64,000 nucleotides of DNA from Cryptomeria japonica (lineage: Eukaryota > Streptophyta > Pinopsida > Cupressales > Cupressaceae), in NCBI RefSeq assembly GCF_030272615.1, contig NC_081408.1, positions 406,610,889 through 406,674,888 on the forward strand, read 5' to 3'. The notes beneath the pieces were generated by a model. That model did not search any database and was not told where the DNA came from. It saw nothing but the letters and a program-made list of their open reading frames with translations. A program made the position numbers and the translations under genes. Below, in pieces: positions 1 through 11,213 of the stretch. The stretch's first letter is position 1. Each line of letters begins with the position of its first letter.

Positions 1-546
1 GGTAACCTTTAATAGGGTTTAACCCTTAACCGGGTGATCCCTAACAAGATCGGTTCCTAACAGAACCTATTGTATCAGTCTTTAACTGGACAAGGCTTCT
101 AACAGAGTAGACTTCTAAAGAGTTCAAAAACAACTTGTGGGTATTCATCCCCACCATGGTTTTTCCCAGTTGGGTTTCCACATGAAAAATCTGTGTCATG
201 TGTGGTGTTATTCATGTGATGGTTTAAGTGATTCATGTCTGAAGGTAAATCATGTTGATCTAGCTATTTATATATCTTTGATGATAGATTACCTGTTCAT
301 GCACTAGGGTGAAATGGAAATGAAGTATTAGATTGTATGAAAAGATAAGTGTCAACCGGTTTATGCTTGTCTCAGTTATTCTGGGTTTTGCCGATTGTAC
401 TTTATTTAAGACTGGTGTTACTGTTTGTCTGCCAAAGCACAGTGTCTGCTAACAAACTAGTTTTAGGAATGTGTTTTAGTTGGTACTGATTCACCCCCCC
501 CCTCTCAGTACCGGTTTGGTACTATCTGTTCATCATTGAGTTATCA
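1..546 (+). repeat. Element A 5' LTR (3' portion)
   Basis: The segment matches the end of the LTR at 4923-6420 with scattered substitutions. It ends in gagttatca, next to the primer-binding site. It holds the plant-Copia motif GGTTTTTCCC around 159-168, a run of nine C near 493-501, and part of the small-hairpin array. The hairpin GGTTC-CTAACA-GAACC at 52-67 is intact here, while the other LTR has a mutated loop. Confidence 0.9.
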
Positions 547-548
547 AT

Positions 549-560
549 TGGTATCAGAGC
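549..560 (+). other. Element A primer-binding site
   Basis: TGGTATCAGAGC lies three bases after the LTR end. It is complementary to the 3' end of plant initiator methionine tRNA, the usual primer for minus-strand synthesis in plant Copia elements. Confidence 0.9.
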
Positions 561-617
561 GTCCTCCAGGTCCTTTGTGTTATAAGTTTAACTGCTTGAG
601 GAAAAGATCCCAGTCTA

Positions 618-1865
618 ATGATGAAGAGGGAAGGTCCAAAGTTCAAAAAAGATAATTTCAATATATGGAAAGATAGAATGAAGATATACATTAGAAGCAT
701 GGGTGCTCAACACTGGAGCTATGTTGAGAATGCTTATGTTTCCCCTACCGATACTCTCACCAATGACCAAAAGAGAGAGATGCAGGAGAATGGGCAAGTC
801 ATGGAAGCCCTAATTAGTAGTTTATCTAACATTGAGTTTATTGATGTCCAAGATAAAGTAAATCCCAAAGAAAAATGGGATACTCTTGAAAATATCTATG
901 ACGGTGATGAGAATGTAAAACAAGCTAAGGAAGAAAGCCTTAGAGGGAAGTTTGAAGACATGCGGATGGTTGAAGGTGAGACCATTCAACAGTATGGAAT
1001 AAGAATCAAAACTATTGTCGGAGATATCAAGAGTGCAGGTGGTAAAATGGAAGATTCCACTGTGGTAAGAAAAGTTCTGAGATCCTTATTACGGGTCTAT
1101 GCAATAAGGGTTGTTGCTATTCAGGAGTTGAGATCAATAGACAAGACTAAGGTATCTCTAGACTCCATCATTGCAAAGTTGATAGCCTATGAGCTAAATA
1201 GTTTTGATGGCAGTGTTCAAAAGATTAAATCAACTTTTAAAGCTTCTGTTGTACCATCCAAAAAAGGAAAAGAAGCAAGCACCAGTGGTGAACCAAGACA
1301 GAGCATAGAAATGGATGATGAGGAGATTCTGATGGAATTTGAAGCTCTTCTTTCCAGGAAACTTCCTAAAGGAACTAGTAAATATAGAGGTAAGCTCCCT
1401 TTGAAATGCTTTTCTTGTAATCGGATAGGACATATTGTTGTAAACTGTCCTAATGGTGACAAGAAGGAAAAACCGAAAAGGTTCAAGAAATTCAAAGGAG
1501 GAAACCGAAGAAACTATTTTGTGGCAGTTGATGAAGGTGTCATAGATGAGGAATTAGAAGATGAAGAAAATGAAGATATTGTGTTTGTTGTTGTCAAGGA
1601 AGATGTGTCAGACAAGGCGGCTCTTGTCTCTTGCTTTTGTAATTCCAATGAGTGGATTATTGACAATGGCTATTCTCACCATATGACTGGTGACCGGAGC
1701 AAGTTTCTATCCTTGGAAGAGTATGATGGTGGTGTGGTTCTCTTTGGTAATGATGCACCATGTATGGTCAAAGGCAGAGGGTCCATCTCTTTGAATGGAA
1801 AGAGTAATGTTGACAATGTTTATTGGGTTGATGGTCTCAGACACAACCTTTTGAGTGTTGCCTAG
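618..1865 (+). pseudogene. gag: Element A gag and protease segment
   Basis: This is a 415-codon open stretch starting 58 bases after the primer site. Residues 1-230 resemble the plant Copia gag (DUF4219/UBN2 type: FKKDNFNIWKDRM near the start). A CX2CX4HX4C zinc knuckle, CFSCNRIGHIVVNC, sits near residue 264. An acidic linker leads to the aspartic protease, where the catalytic motif reads D-N-G (IIDNGYSHHMTG, near residue 348) instead of D-S-G. The change fits G-to-A transitions and should abolish activity. The segment ends at TAG 1863-1865, where related proteins have glutamine, and the frame continues into integrase. It is the start of a decayed polyprotein. Confidence 0.85.
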
Positions 1866-3060
1866 CTAAATGATAGTGGTCTCACTCTAGAATTCAAGAA
1901 TGGAGTGTGCAGAATCAAAGGAAAGAATGGTGAATTGGTGGCCACCGACATGCAGACCAAAGGTAACCTATTTCAATTGAATGCAAATATCAGTACATGT
2001 CTTATGGCCAAGTTCGATGACAACTGGATATGGCATAGGAGACTCTGTCATGTAAACTTTGATAACATTGTGAAGGCTAGTAAGATCAAGGCAGTTAGAG
2101 GGTTGCCAGTGCTGAGAAAACCGAAAAATACCTTGTGCAGAGAGAGTCAACTAGGGAAAATGCCTTCCTCAACCTTTAAAGGTAAACCTTTCACTACAGA
2201 CAATTTACTTGATCTTGTGCATACTGATTTGTGTGGTCCTATGAAAACTAGGAGTATGCAGGGTGATAGGTACTTCATGATTCTCACTGATGACTGCTCA
2301 AGAATGATGTGGGTCACATTCTTGAAAGATAAGTCTAAAGCTTTTGGAAAGTTCAAAGCTTTCAGAGCATTAGTGGAGTAGGAAAGCGGTAAAAGGATCA
2401 AGTGCCTTAGAACTGATCAAGGAGGGGAATTCACTTTTGGTGAATTCAACAAGTACTGTGAAGAACATGGCATCAAGAGGCAACTGTCTACCCCCCAGAC
2501 TCCATAGTAGAATGGTCTAGTAGAGAGGAATAATCAGACTGTGGTTGAAGTAGCAATAACAATGCTGATTCAAGGAAAGGTTGCTCACACCTTTCGGAGA
2601 GAAGCGGTGAGCACTATAGTCTACACAATGAACCAGGTACTCATCAAGAAAGGTAAGGATAAAACTCCTTATGAGTATTGGACCAATAAGACACCTGTGG
2701 TTAGCTACTTTAGCATGTTTGGTAGAAAATGTTATATCAAGAGGAGCAAACACCAGAGCAAATTTGATGCAAAATGTGATGAGGGAATATTCCTAGGGTA
2801 TTCCACCAAGAGAAAATCTCTCAAGTGTTTCAATAATAGGACTCAAAGAATTATGGAAAGCATCAATGTGAGAGTTGATGAAACCTCTAAGAAAACTAAG
2901 GAAACCGACAGTGAGCAAGCAGTAAATGAACCGATTGTAACCTTCTGGGAACCAGTTGCCAGTCAACCAAGTACCAGTAATAGTGTTCCTACACCAGTAG
3001 ATGTAGATGCTGATACTGATGGAGATGAGGGTGAAGAAGAAAAGAAAGAGGAATTTGTTA
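1866..3060 (+). pseudogene. pol: Element A integrase segment
   Basis: The frame continues from gag-protease. It holds the GAG-pre-integrase zinc region (WHRRLCHVNF near 2032) and the first catalytic aspartate in HTDLCGP (near 2220). The second aspartate is in RTDQGGEF (near 2410) and the glutamate in LVERNN (near 2517), so all three DDE residues can be seen. Stops interrupt it: TAG at 2379, and a double TAG at 2505-2510 where PQQNG-type glutamines are normal. An acidic and threonine-rich spacer follows from about 2880. The family inserts cDNA into host DNA; this copy could not make a full-length enzyme. Confidence 0.85.
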
Positions 3061-4094
3061 AGACCATTCCTCGGTATGTCAAGCTAAATCATGATCCTAA
3101 GCAAATCATAAAAGATAAGGATGCAGGAATCCTTACAAGAAGAAAGGTCAGAGAAAACTCATGTATGATCTCTGAATTTGAGCCTAAATCATTCAAAGAG
3201 GCACATAAAGATGAAGACTGGATCAAGGCAATGGAAGAGGAACTTGACCAGATAGAGAGAAATGGTACATGGTGTTTGGTACCTAGACCGGAGCATAAAA
3301 ATGTCATCGGTACCAAATGGGTTTTCAGAAATAAGCTGAATGAGGATGGCACAATGATTAGAAACAAAACCAGACTGGTGTGTAAAGGATATGCCCAAGA
3401 AGAAGGAGAAGACTATTGAGAAACCTTTGCTCTATATCCAGATTTTAAAGGATACAAAGTATATCAAATGGATGTAAAATTTGCATTCCTAAATGGTGTA
3501 CTTGAAGAGGAAGTGTATATAGAGCAACCAAATGGGTTTTCCCTATCTGAAGATAGTGACATGGTGTGTAGGCTACATAAAGCCTTATATGGTCTAAAGA
3601 AGGCACCTAGAGCATGGTATGAACGCCTACACTCCCATCTTGTGAAGATTGGATTTGAGAGAACAAGCGAAGATAGCAATATCTAATTGAAATCTGAAGG
3701 AGATCAGATCCTGATCTGTGAGGTATTTGTTGATGACATTATCTTTGGTGGAGATGACAAGATGAGTCATGAGTTTGAAGATGAGATGAAGAAAGAGTTT
3801 GAGATGTCACTCATAGGGGAGATTAAGTTCTTCATTGGACTGCAAATTCAGCAGATGAAAGATGGAATCTTTATCACTTAGTCCAAGTATGTCAAAGAGG
3901 TGTTGAAGACCTTTGGTATGGAAGATAGCAAACCGGTTGGTACACCGATGGTGACCAGTTGTAAACTATCCAAAGAGGATGACTCAACATTGGTTAATGA
4001 CAAGGAATACCGATCAATGATTGGTAAGTTGCATTATGTAGTGCATAGCAGACCAGATATTGCACATGTAGTTGGCATTACTGCAAGGTTCTAG
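3061..4094 (+). pseudogene. pol: Element A reverse transcriptase segment
   Basis: The same frame encodes the Copia RT: the N-terminal WKAM-like region (WIKAMEEELDQIERNGTW), IGTKWVFRNK, YQMDVKFAFLNG, LYGLKKAPRAWYERL and the catalytic FVDDIIFGG (near 3727; usually YVDD). Between ETFALYPDF and YKVYQMDVK about 15-20 residues normal for the family are missing without loss of frame, an in-frame deletion next to the first catalytic block. Stops are TGA 3417, TAA 3684, TAG 3879 and TAG 4092. The last two fall at expected glutamines (FITQSKY-type, ARFQKSP-type). Confidence 0.85.
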
Positions 4095-4679
4095 AAAAGT
4101 CCAAGAGAATCCCACTTGGTTGCAATCAAGCGGATTCTTAGGTATCTGAAGGGAACTATTGATTATGGATTGTGGTATCCATATAGCAAGGATTTCAACT
4201 TGAAAGTATTCACAGATGCTGATTGGGCAGGTAATGTGGATGACTGGAAGAGCACAACCGGTGGTGCATTCTTTCTTGGTGGTAGACTGGTCTCATGGAT
4301 GAGTAAGAAGTAGAGTTGTATCTCTCAGTCTACAGCAGAAGTAGAGTATGTTGCAACTTTCATGAACTGCACTCAAACAATTTGGATGAAGCATGAATTA
4401 AATGGCTTCAAAGTTCCTGTATCTAAACCGGTAAGTATATTTTGTAACAATACTAGTGCAATTAACATCTCCAAGAATCCAGTTTTACATTCTAGAACCA
4501 AGCACTTTGAGCTTAAGTATCATTTCTTGAGGGAAAAGGTTCAGAACAAAGAGATTGCACTAGAACATTCTTCTAGTAAGGAGCAGTTAGCAAACATATT
4601 CACCAAGCCTCCCCCAAAGGCTACATTTATGTACTTAAGAGGTGAATTAGGGGTGTTGCCCCTTCAGGAGGTGAACTAA
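4095..4679 (+). pseudogene. pol: Element A RNase H segment
   Basis: Copia RNase H, still in the same frame: VFTDADWAGNVDDWKSTTG near 4210, then TAG 4311-4313 (normally KKQ), then SQSTAEVEYVA, IFCNNTSAINISKNPVLHSRTKH and the terminal EQLANIFTKP block. The frame ends at TAA 4677-4679, probably the genuine stop of the polyprotein. There is no frameshift across 4.06 kb, unlike N, D and G, so this copy decayed mostly by base substitution. Confidence 0.85.
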
Positions 4680-4922
4680 AGGTATATGCTCCACATCAGT
4701 CAGGTATTGCATAGTCAATTTTTTTCAGGATTGATGTGTTGAAGGATGCTACTCCTCAAGGGGAGCAGCATAATGGAACAGGGAAGCTTGTGCCTCCACT
4801 TTGGCATTGTTGTCAAAGGGGGAGAAGAAGTGAAGTGGAGAAGATATCTATAGAAATTGGGGGATAAGATGTGAAGCGGAGAGATATCTTTGTATATTGC
4901 CATCAATGCCAAAGGGGAAGAT
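4680..4922 (+). other. Element A 3' untranslated region with two polypurine tracts
   Basis: 243 bases between the stop and the 3' LTR. A purine run (AAAGGGGGAGAAGAAG, 4815-4830) sits inside TTGGCATTGTTGTC-type context, and the true tract (CCAAAGGGGAAGA) ends at 4921-4922 next to the LTR TG. B and C have the same doubled arrangement. The adjacent tract primes plus-strand DNA synthesis in this class; a role for the upstream copy is inferred only. Confidence 0.75.
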
Positions 4923-4938
4923 TGTTGGCATTATATGA

Positions 4939-5160
4939 ACCGGTATGAGGACATGATGACATTGTATGTTTTCATGGATGTCAATATGCTGAAGAAGAGA
5001 GAACCGATATGTTACCAAGAACTGGTATATATGAGAACCGGTATAACATTGTGAACCGGTATATGTGCCAAAGTGAAGCGATGTGTTTGTTCAAGGTGAA
5101 CTGGCATGTTGATATGGGAACCAGTACATGGAAGCTTTGTATGACTACCAGTTGGAAGTC
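4939..5160 (+). promoter_or_regulatory. Cluster of ACCGGT-type motifs in A LTR
   Basis: GAACCGGTAT recurs near 4939, 5035 and 5051. Variants GAACCGATAT, GAACTGGTAT, GAACTGGCAT and GAACCAGTAC (near 5001, 5019, 5098, 5118) differ by single transitions. It lies in the upstream (U3) part of the LTR where promoter elements are expected. Which factor might bind is unknown. Confidence 0.5.
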
Positions 5161-5799
5161 TCAACTTCAGGGTTTCCGATTGAAGTGCTTCAAGCCTGTG
5201 TGACTCAACTAGAGACTTTGTGTGATGAGTTAGCATTGTAACAAAGAACAGATCATGTTGCCACGTCAGCCTTGTACATGTGAAGGATCTTGCATGAAGG
5301 AGATTGTTCCTATCTACCTCGGGAATTTGCAAAGTTTGTAAATGGTGAAAATGTGTGATGGGTTATCAGCCGCCATGAAAGCGGTGGAAAAATAATGATG
5401 GAGAACATCTTGAGATTGGTTCAAGACTGTTGCATTTAATGCAATGTGCTCAATGGTCAGGATTGAACCGTTTGAATTGCCTAACCTAACAGGTTTAGGG
5501 TTTAGGGTTTATGCTACCGACCTATCTGTTTCCTATAAGGTCATTGTTGTGTTTCTTTCTGAGGTTGCTGGTAAAAGTTGTGTGTGTGTATCCAAGTGAA
5601 GAGATACATGATTCTTGCCAGACCAGAGGAGAGAAGTGATACCTGCAGAGTGTAAGTGCAGAAGGTGAAGAGGAGGTAAAGTGGATTTGCATTGGCATTG
5701 AGTGTTGTTACTAGATCATTGTAATACATGTTGATCTCTAACCACTTCAACAGTTGGGAAATCCCTTAACAGAGTAGCTTTAACTGGCTTACTATAAAT

Positions 5800-6000
5800 C
5801 CTTTGACAGGGTGACTCAAAACCATTGAGTTCTTGAAATCCTCTAACAAGGTAACCTTTAACAGGGTTTAACCCTTAACCAGGTATTCTGGCCATCCCTT
5901 AACTAGGTGATCCCTAACAAGATCGGTTCCTAATAGAACCTATTGTATCAATCTTTAACCGAACAAGGCTCCTAACAGAGTGGACTTCTAAAGAGTTCAA
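5800..6000 (+). other. Array of small hairpins with CTAACA-type loops
   Basis: Consecutive short inverted repeats: CCT-TTGACA-GGG (5800-5811), ACTCAA-AACCA-TTGAGT (5814-5830), CCT-CTAACA-AGG (5840-5851), AACC-tttaacag-GGTT (5853-5868), GATC-CCTAACAA-GATC (5909-5924), GGTTC-CTAATA-GAACC (5925-5940) and CTC-CTAACA-GAG (5969-5980). Stems differ, while loops repeat YTAACA. The copy at 1-120 shows the same array. Whether it acts as RNA or DNA is unknown. Confidence 0.6.
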
Positions 6001-6420
6001 AAATAGCTTGTGGGTATTCATCCCCACCATGGTTTTTCCTAGTTGGGTTTCCACGTGAAAAATTTGTGTGTCATGTGTGGTGTTATTCATGTGATGGTTT
6101 AAGTGATTTGTGTCTGAAGGTAAATCATGTTGATCTAGCTATTTATATATCTTTGATGATAGATTACCTGTTCATGCACTAGGGTGAAACGGAAATGAAG
6201 TATTAGATTGTATGAAAAGATAAGTGTCAACCGGTTTATGCTTGTCTCAGTTATTCTAGGTTTTGCTGGTTGTACTCTATTTAAGACCAATGTTACTGTT
6301 TGTCTGCCAAAGCACAGTGTCTGCTGACAAACTGGTTTTAGGAATGTGTTTTAGTCGGTACTGATTCACCCCTCCCTCTCAGTATCGGTTTGGTACTATC
6401 TGTTCATCATTGAGTTATCA

Positions 6421-6885
6421 ACATATTCATATGACAGTTGGCTAACTTGGCATGGCTAATTCCCTTCCCCTGATTTAAAATGGAACAAGTGTCCACACAT
6501 GTAGAATCATTGAGGAAGAGTGCCACTTTGAATGTGTAAATAAATACATTTAAGGTGACAGAATGATAATAAGATACATTTTAAGTAATAATGAACAAAG
6601 AAGATTATTTACATACCTTGCAACTGAGTTGATTGATACCATCAGGTGATAAATTTTCTGGCACATGTGAAGCTGACAACAAGAATATTAAAATGCCATA
6701 ATATATGGTGTGAAGTGATAGTGAAAGAAGGGAAAATAAAATGAAGTGGAAGTGAAGTGGAATGAAAAATGGACTAGAGGGTCGCCACATAAGTGTGGAG
6801 ACTTTATTATGAAAGGATTAAAGTAATCCTTTAAGTCACATGGTAAACTCGAAAGTCCACCTTCAAAGGCTACAAGAAGAGTATG
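6421..6885. other. Flank between A and N, probably 3' part of element F
   Basis: 465 bases with no convincing gene. Removing N joins this segment to 40055, where the minus-strand integrase end of F lies, so it is probably F sequence downstream of pol. A weak minus-strand open stretch (6688-6891) has no recognisable domain. gtatg at 6881-6885 is the left target-site duplication of N. Confidence 0.55.
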
Positions 6886-7969
6886 TGTCATAACCCTCTT
6901 TTCTCCATTTTTGATTAAAACTTGCTACTACTATTGTTATTATTATTATTATATCATTTTGTGGTTATGTTAGCAATGAATTTATTGAATATGGTTGAAA
7001 AAACTATTATAATTAAGAGGATTAAATAATGGACACACACAAACACACTTGAAAATATAATTTTGGAAAATTATTTAATTACTGAATTTTAAATAAGCAC
7101 ATGTCGTAGGAGAAATTGGAAGCTTCTAGAGGGAATCATCAATTTCCATTTTCTTGCATGTAACTCCTCCATTAAGTGATCAATCAATTTTGCATGAGGA
7201 TAATTTAGGAAAAAATAATCTTATTTTCAATTAATTCTATTGATAGTGGAATTGAAGAACGTTTTCTATATAATGTATGCAAGCTTTCGAAAAGGTGAGT
7301 TGATTGTTTGGAAGAAAATTCCTCAAGTTTCATGTTGATATTAGTAGGATTTCTTTTGTATTCATATTTCATTTGTAGAATTGCTAAGTTGCTTTTGAAG
7401 AAATTTTACTAAGATTCAAGGAAGGATCTAAGGAGAAAAGATAGAAGATTTGGAGAGGATTCAACATCGAAGGCTCCATCAATCCAGGTTCCCTACTTTT
7501 GCTTTCGCTTATATGCATGGGTGTAGTAGTTTCATTTCTCTTTTATATTTTATTCATATGAAAATGTGCTTCAAGAAATTCATCTTCTTATTTATCTAGA
7601 AAATTAATCAAGGGGAAATCCTATTTTTCTATTTGGGAGAAAAAGAAAGAAATCTGAATTTTACCTTTGGTTTATTTTTCTTTCCTCAAAATGTGCATCT
7701 TATAAATTATTTTATTAAAAAGAAAAGAAAAAATCCCTCTTCCCTGTATCTCACGATATTTCTTTCGAAAATAATATCTCTCAAAATGTGTATATTTATT
7801 TTTATTTTCTAGAATCCTTTCATTAGTTGTTGAACTATCTCAAAAAAAAGAAGTTTATCTCTGAGAAACATTATTTTTCTTCAACAGGTTGTGAAGAGCC
7901 ATTTTTGTAAGAACTTGTATTATTTCATACACAAATCTTTTTATTATTATTATTTATTATTTTCTGTGA

Positions 7970-7974
<5 letters not shown>

Positions 7975-8049
<75 letters not shown>
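7975..8049 (+). repeat. (CT)n microsatellite
   Basis: About 37 uninterrupted CT units inside the N 5' LTR. The matching place in the 3' LTR (around 23574-23591) has only a short T-rich run, so the array grew after N inserted, or collapsed in the other LTR. Confidence 0.95.
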
Positions 8050-8052
<3 letters not shown>

Positions 8053-8478
8053 ATGAACAAATTCCTCTCTGTGGAATTCATCTGATACTTATTTATCTAT
8101 GAATCTTTTACTTATTTCTTTGTGAGCAATGAATCCATCTGTGATCATGAAACCATGCTGTGATTTACCATTCCTTATTTTTCTGTGAATAAATATTTCT
8201 CTCTCAGAATAAAATATGCAGAGATTATTTCCACCTCCCTGAGAACATAAGCTATTGAATAAATCCACCTTGCAAATTATTCCTCACTGAATATTAGTAT
8301 TTCCCTAAGAATATAGGATTTACCACTCTGAGAAAACATCAGTGGTAAAAATTTATCCTTGTTTTCTTCCACCTTTTTTTTTCTTACCTATCTTTCTGGG
8401 AATTTAAATATTTATCTCTTAAGTATTCCCTTGTGACTTCCTTCACTACAAACTCAAATTAAATCCATTTATAAATAA

Positions 8479-8820
<342 letters not shown>

Positions 8821-10865
8821 TATTTCAAATAAACTTCAGAACGAAATTATTATCGAGCGTTATAAAATTATATTTGCATAAACTTTGGAATGAAATTATT
8901 ATTGGGAGTTACTTTTATTATTGGTTGTTGTGGGTAGAAGGTGAGGTGGGCATGTGGGACCCCACCCACCCCACTCCTTGTGGCCTCTACTAGCGCAGTG
9001 GCCCGCAAGGGGTATGGGGTGGGCAGGGGCCCACGGGCCCGCCTCCCCATTCCCTCTCCCCCAACCTTCAACAACCACTTTAAAATTGGTAATGCAACTA
9101 ATTTAAATTTACTTATTTTCCTTGCCACTTGAAAATTTATTAAGTGAATCCTAGTTGAATGGAAATTGGGTTTTATTAATTAGGTTTAATAATAAATTAT
9201 TAATATTATTGTTATATTAAACTTAGTTAATCAAAAATAAATTTTACCAAAGTAAGATTTGGTTATAAAATAATATGGTATTAATTGGTCATAAATATCA
9301 TCTTGATTGGTTGTATTGATGTAAACATTTTGAGTTGGAAGGATTACAATATAATCAATACTTCAATTTCAACTATTGCTAAATTTGAATATAGATTTGC
9401 GTTGATCATTTTAAGCTTCAATTATGAAATTGACAACATTAATTGTAGATGAGAGATCCATTTCTTCCTTAATAATAAATGAGACAATTTTAGAAGGGAA
9501 ACTTAGTTAGGGATAAACCAATGGAATTTAATTTGTAGATGCACTTTGGTGTTACGCATTTATTATTACCATGGAAGTTGTTGTTGTCAATATGCAAGTT
9601 ACTCATTTATTTTTCACTTTTATTGCAAATTACATATTTGGTACCTAGTTGCGTTACTTATGTTACTTAAAAAAAAAATTGAATAGTAATTCACTCTTGA
9701 ATAATGTTCACCTAGTAGTAGTAAGTTGTTATTTTCAAGTAATTCTCCTTCCTCTATTTGTAGAATCAATTTCATGAGTAGTTTTTCCAATTATTTAATT
9801 CTGGAAATATGATCTTGAACCTAATTACATTAGAGTAATAATGTTCATTTTAAATCTTACCAAGCATTTTAGTTTAGTTTCTTACAAGGAAAACTAAACA
9901 AGAGGAGTTGCAAACAAGAAACTTAGTAGCCTTCGTTATTTACGGTGCCTCTGGGTCACGCTTACAGGTAATGTCATTGTGTAGAACTACTGCACCTAAC
10001 ACCTAATAAAGCTACAATAACGATGTCTATGGCATCATCCCTATTAATCATCGAGGAGTAATAAGGGTCACATGGAAGTTAAAATCCAAGGGGTGGGTAA
10101 TCCCCCTTGGATCGATAATCTAAAAGGATAATATTTAAATGAATTTACATCCACTCAGTTAAACCTTAGAAAACCCCTTTAGGGTTGGTTGAGTAAGATG
10201 CTTTTAGAATTTTATTTTATATTGATGATTTTTTTTACGATTGATAATGGGTCAAGGGTGACGCTTATGATAGGAAATAGGACCTAGTTGTTTTAGGCCA
10301 CAAGAAATAGGCCACCTTGAGCCCTTTGCTAAAAGCTACCATTGTGGATAACAACTATAGAGAAAATGTCTGGGACATTGACCCTAGAAAGGGTTGTGTA
10401 CCCACCAAAATAGTTTACATTAAACCATAGACTAGAACTAGAACTACATACTTTATGCCTTGATCCCGTGCCGAAAGGGGCATGTAGGTTGTCTAGGGAC
10501 GGAGTTGCCCCTAGTACTCAGGCATTTGAGGATGGAGTCTAGGATGTTGTTCAAGCGAGTAGATGGTCTATGAGGTTCCTTGGATCCTTACTCAAAGGAG
10601 ACATAATTACCAATTGCAAGATAAGGGAAATAAATAAAATAATAATAATTCAACGCATACTCAGAAGGAATCATGTATGGATTCGCTTGACTTCCTGAAG
10701 CTTTAGGCCAAATTCAGAGGCGGAATTCAAGCTTGCATTATGCTATTTTAATTACTCCTAAGGACAACAACCTCAGTGCACCCCTATTAGAGGAGTGTAG
10801 TTCTTAGAGAGTGACTCAAGACCCGGATGGTCCTGATGAGCATAAGTCTCTAGCCAGAGCACCTC

Positions 10866-11018
10866 CTATCCAAAGTTGGATAGATGCCTTCCCTGTTTCG
10901 GTAGATGCCTATCACGTATTGGATAGATGAAACCTCCTATTCCATATGGAGAGATGCCTAACATGCATGGTTAGATGCTCATTCTGGATGGATGAATGCC
11001 TAATCTGGTTGGATAGAT
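10866..11018 (+). other. Hairpin array near the end of the N 5' LTR
   Basis: Seven short inverted repeats separated by GATGC-type spacers. CTATCC-aaagtt-GGATAG (10866-10883) is perfect. The others (CTATCA/GGATAG, CTATTCC/GGAGAG, CTAACA/GGTTAG, TCATTC/GGATGA, CTAATC/GGATAG) have one or two mismatches. Several of these are perfect in the 3' LTR copy at 39803-39952. Confidence 0.65.
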
Positions 11019-11100
11019 GCCCAAAGTATGCGATTGAATCAAAAATAAAAAATAAATAAATAGTCAAATATTCTTGGGTTAAGTAGAGTGGGTTATTACA

Positions 11101-11213
11101 TGTGGTATCAGAGCGAAGGTTCAAATCTAGGCTTGAGCTCACTTCAACTTACACAACTAAGGGAGTGTCTTGTAATGATAGAGATTAAATTGTAAAATCT
11201 TAAATCAAGAACT
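11101..11213 (+). other. Element N primer-binding site and leader
   Basis: TGGTATCAGAGC at 11103-11114, two bases after the LTR, is complementary to initiator Met tRNA. The following 99 bases are leader, interrupted by insertion of B. gaact at 11209-11213 is the left duplication of B; the right side reads taact (17839-17843). Confidence 0.88.

Larger units (their letters stand above)
1..6420 (+). mobile_element. Copia LTR retrotransposon A (SIRE-like), 5' end outside window
   Basis: The order is LTR end, Met-tRNA-type primer-binding site, gag, protease, integrase, RT, RNase H, polypurine tract, 3' LTR. Integrase before RT makes it Ty1/copia. Integrase-end wording such as GYSTKRKSLKCFN and a 1.5-kb LTR suggest a SIRE/Maximus-type lineage, which is an inference. 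The first 546 bases match about 5850-6420, so this is one element whose 5' LTR starts left of the window. All pol domains lie in one frame from 618 to 4679, broken by nine stops. The right flank starts acata, but the left duplication cannot be checked. Confidence 0.9.
4923..6420 (+). repeat. Element A 3' LTR
   Basis: 1,498 bp, starting TGTTGGCATT after the polypurine tract and ending gagttatca, matching the LTR at the window start. Features are an ACCGGT-rich upstream part (4939-5160), telomere-like TTTAGGG units (5493-5511), TATAAAT at 5793-5799, a hairpin array (5800-6000), GGTTTTTCC at about 6030, and a C-rich stretch at 6368-6380 that the shared end motif GATTCACCCC introduces. B and C LTRs share the start TGTTGG and this end block. 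Confidence 0.9.

Noticed and set aside
1863-4313. Programmed stop readthrough or recoded TAG in element A
   Set aside because: Repeated TAG at glutamine positions is explained by CAG decay. TGA and TAA also occur, and the protease active site and part of RT are damaged.
6605-6891. Minus-strand open frames at 6605-6891 as a host gene exon
   Set aside because: They cross the N insertion boundary at 6886 and have low-complexity Phe/His/Ser content.
8930-9070. GC-rich patch as a CpG-island promoter or host exon
   Set aside because: It recurs at 37930-38060 in the other N LTR, and no reading frame is conserved between the copies.
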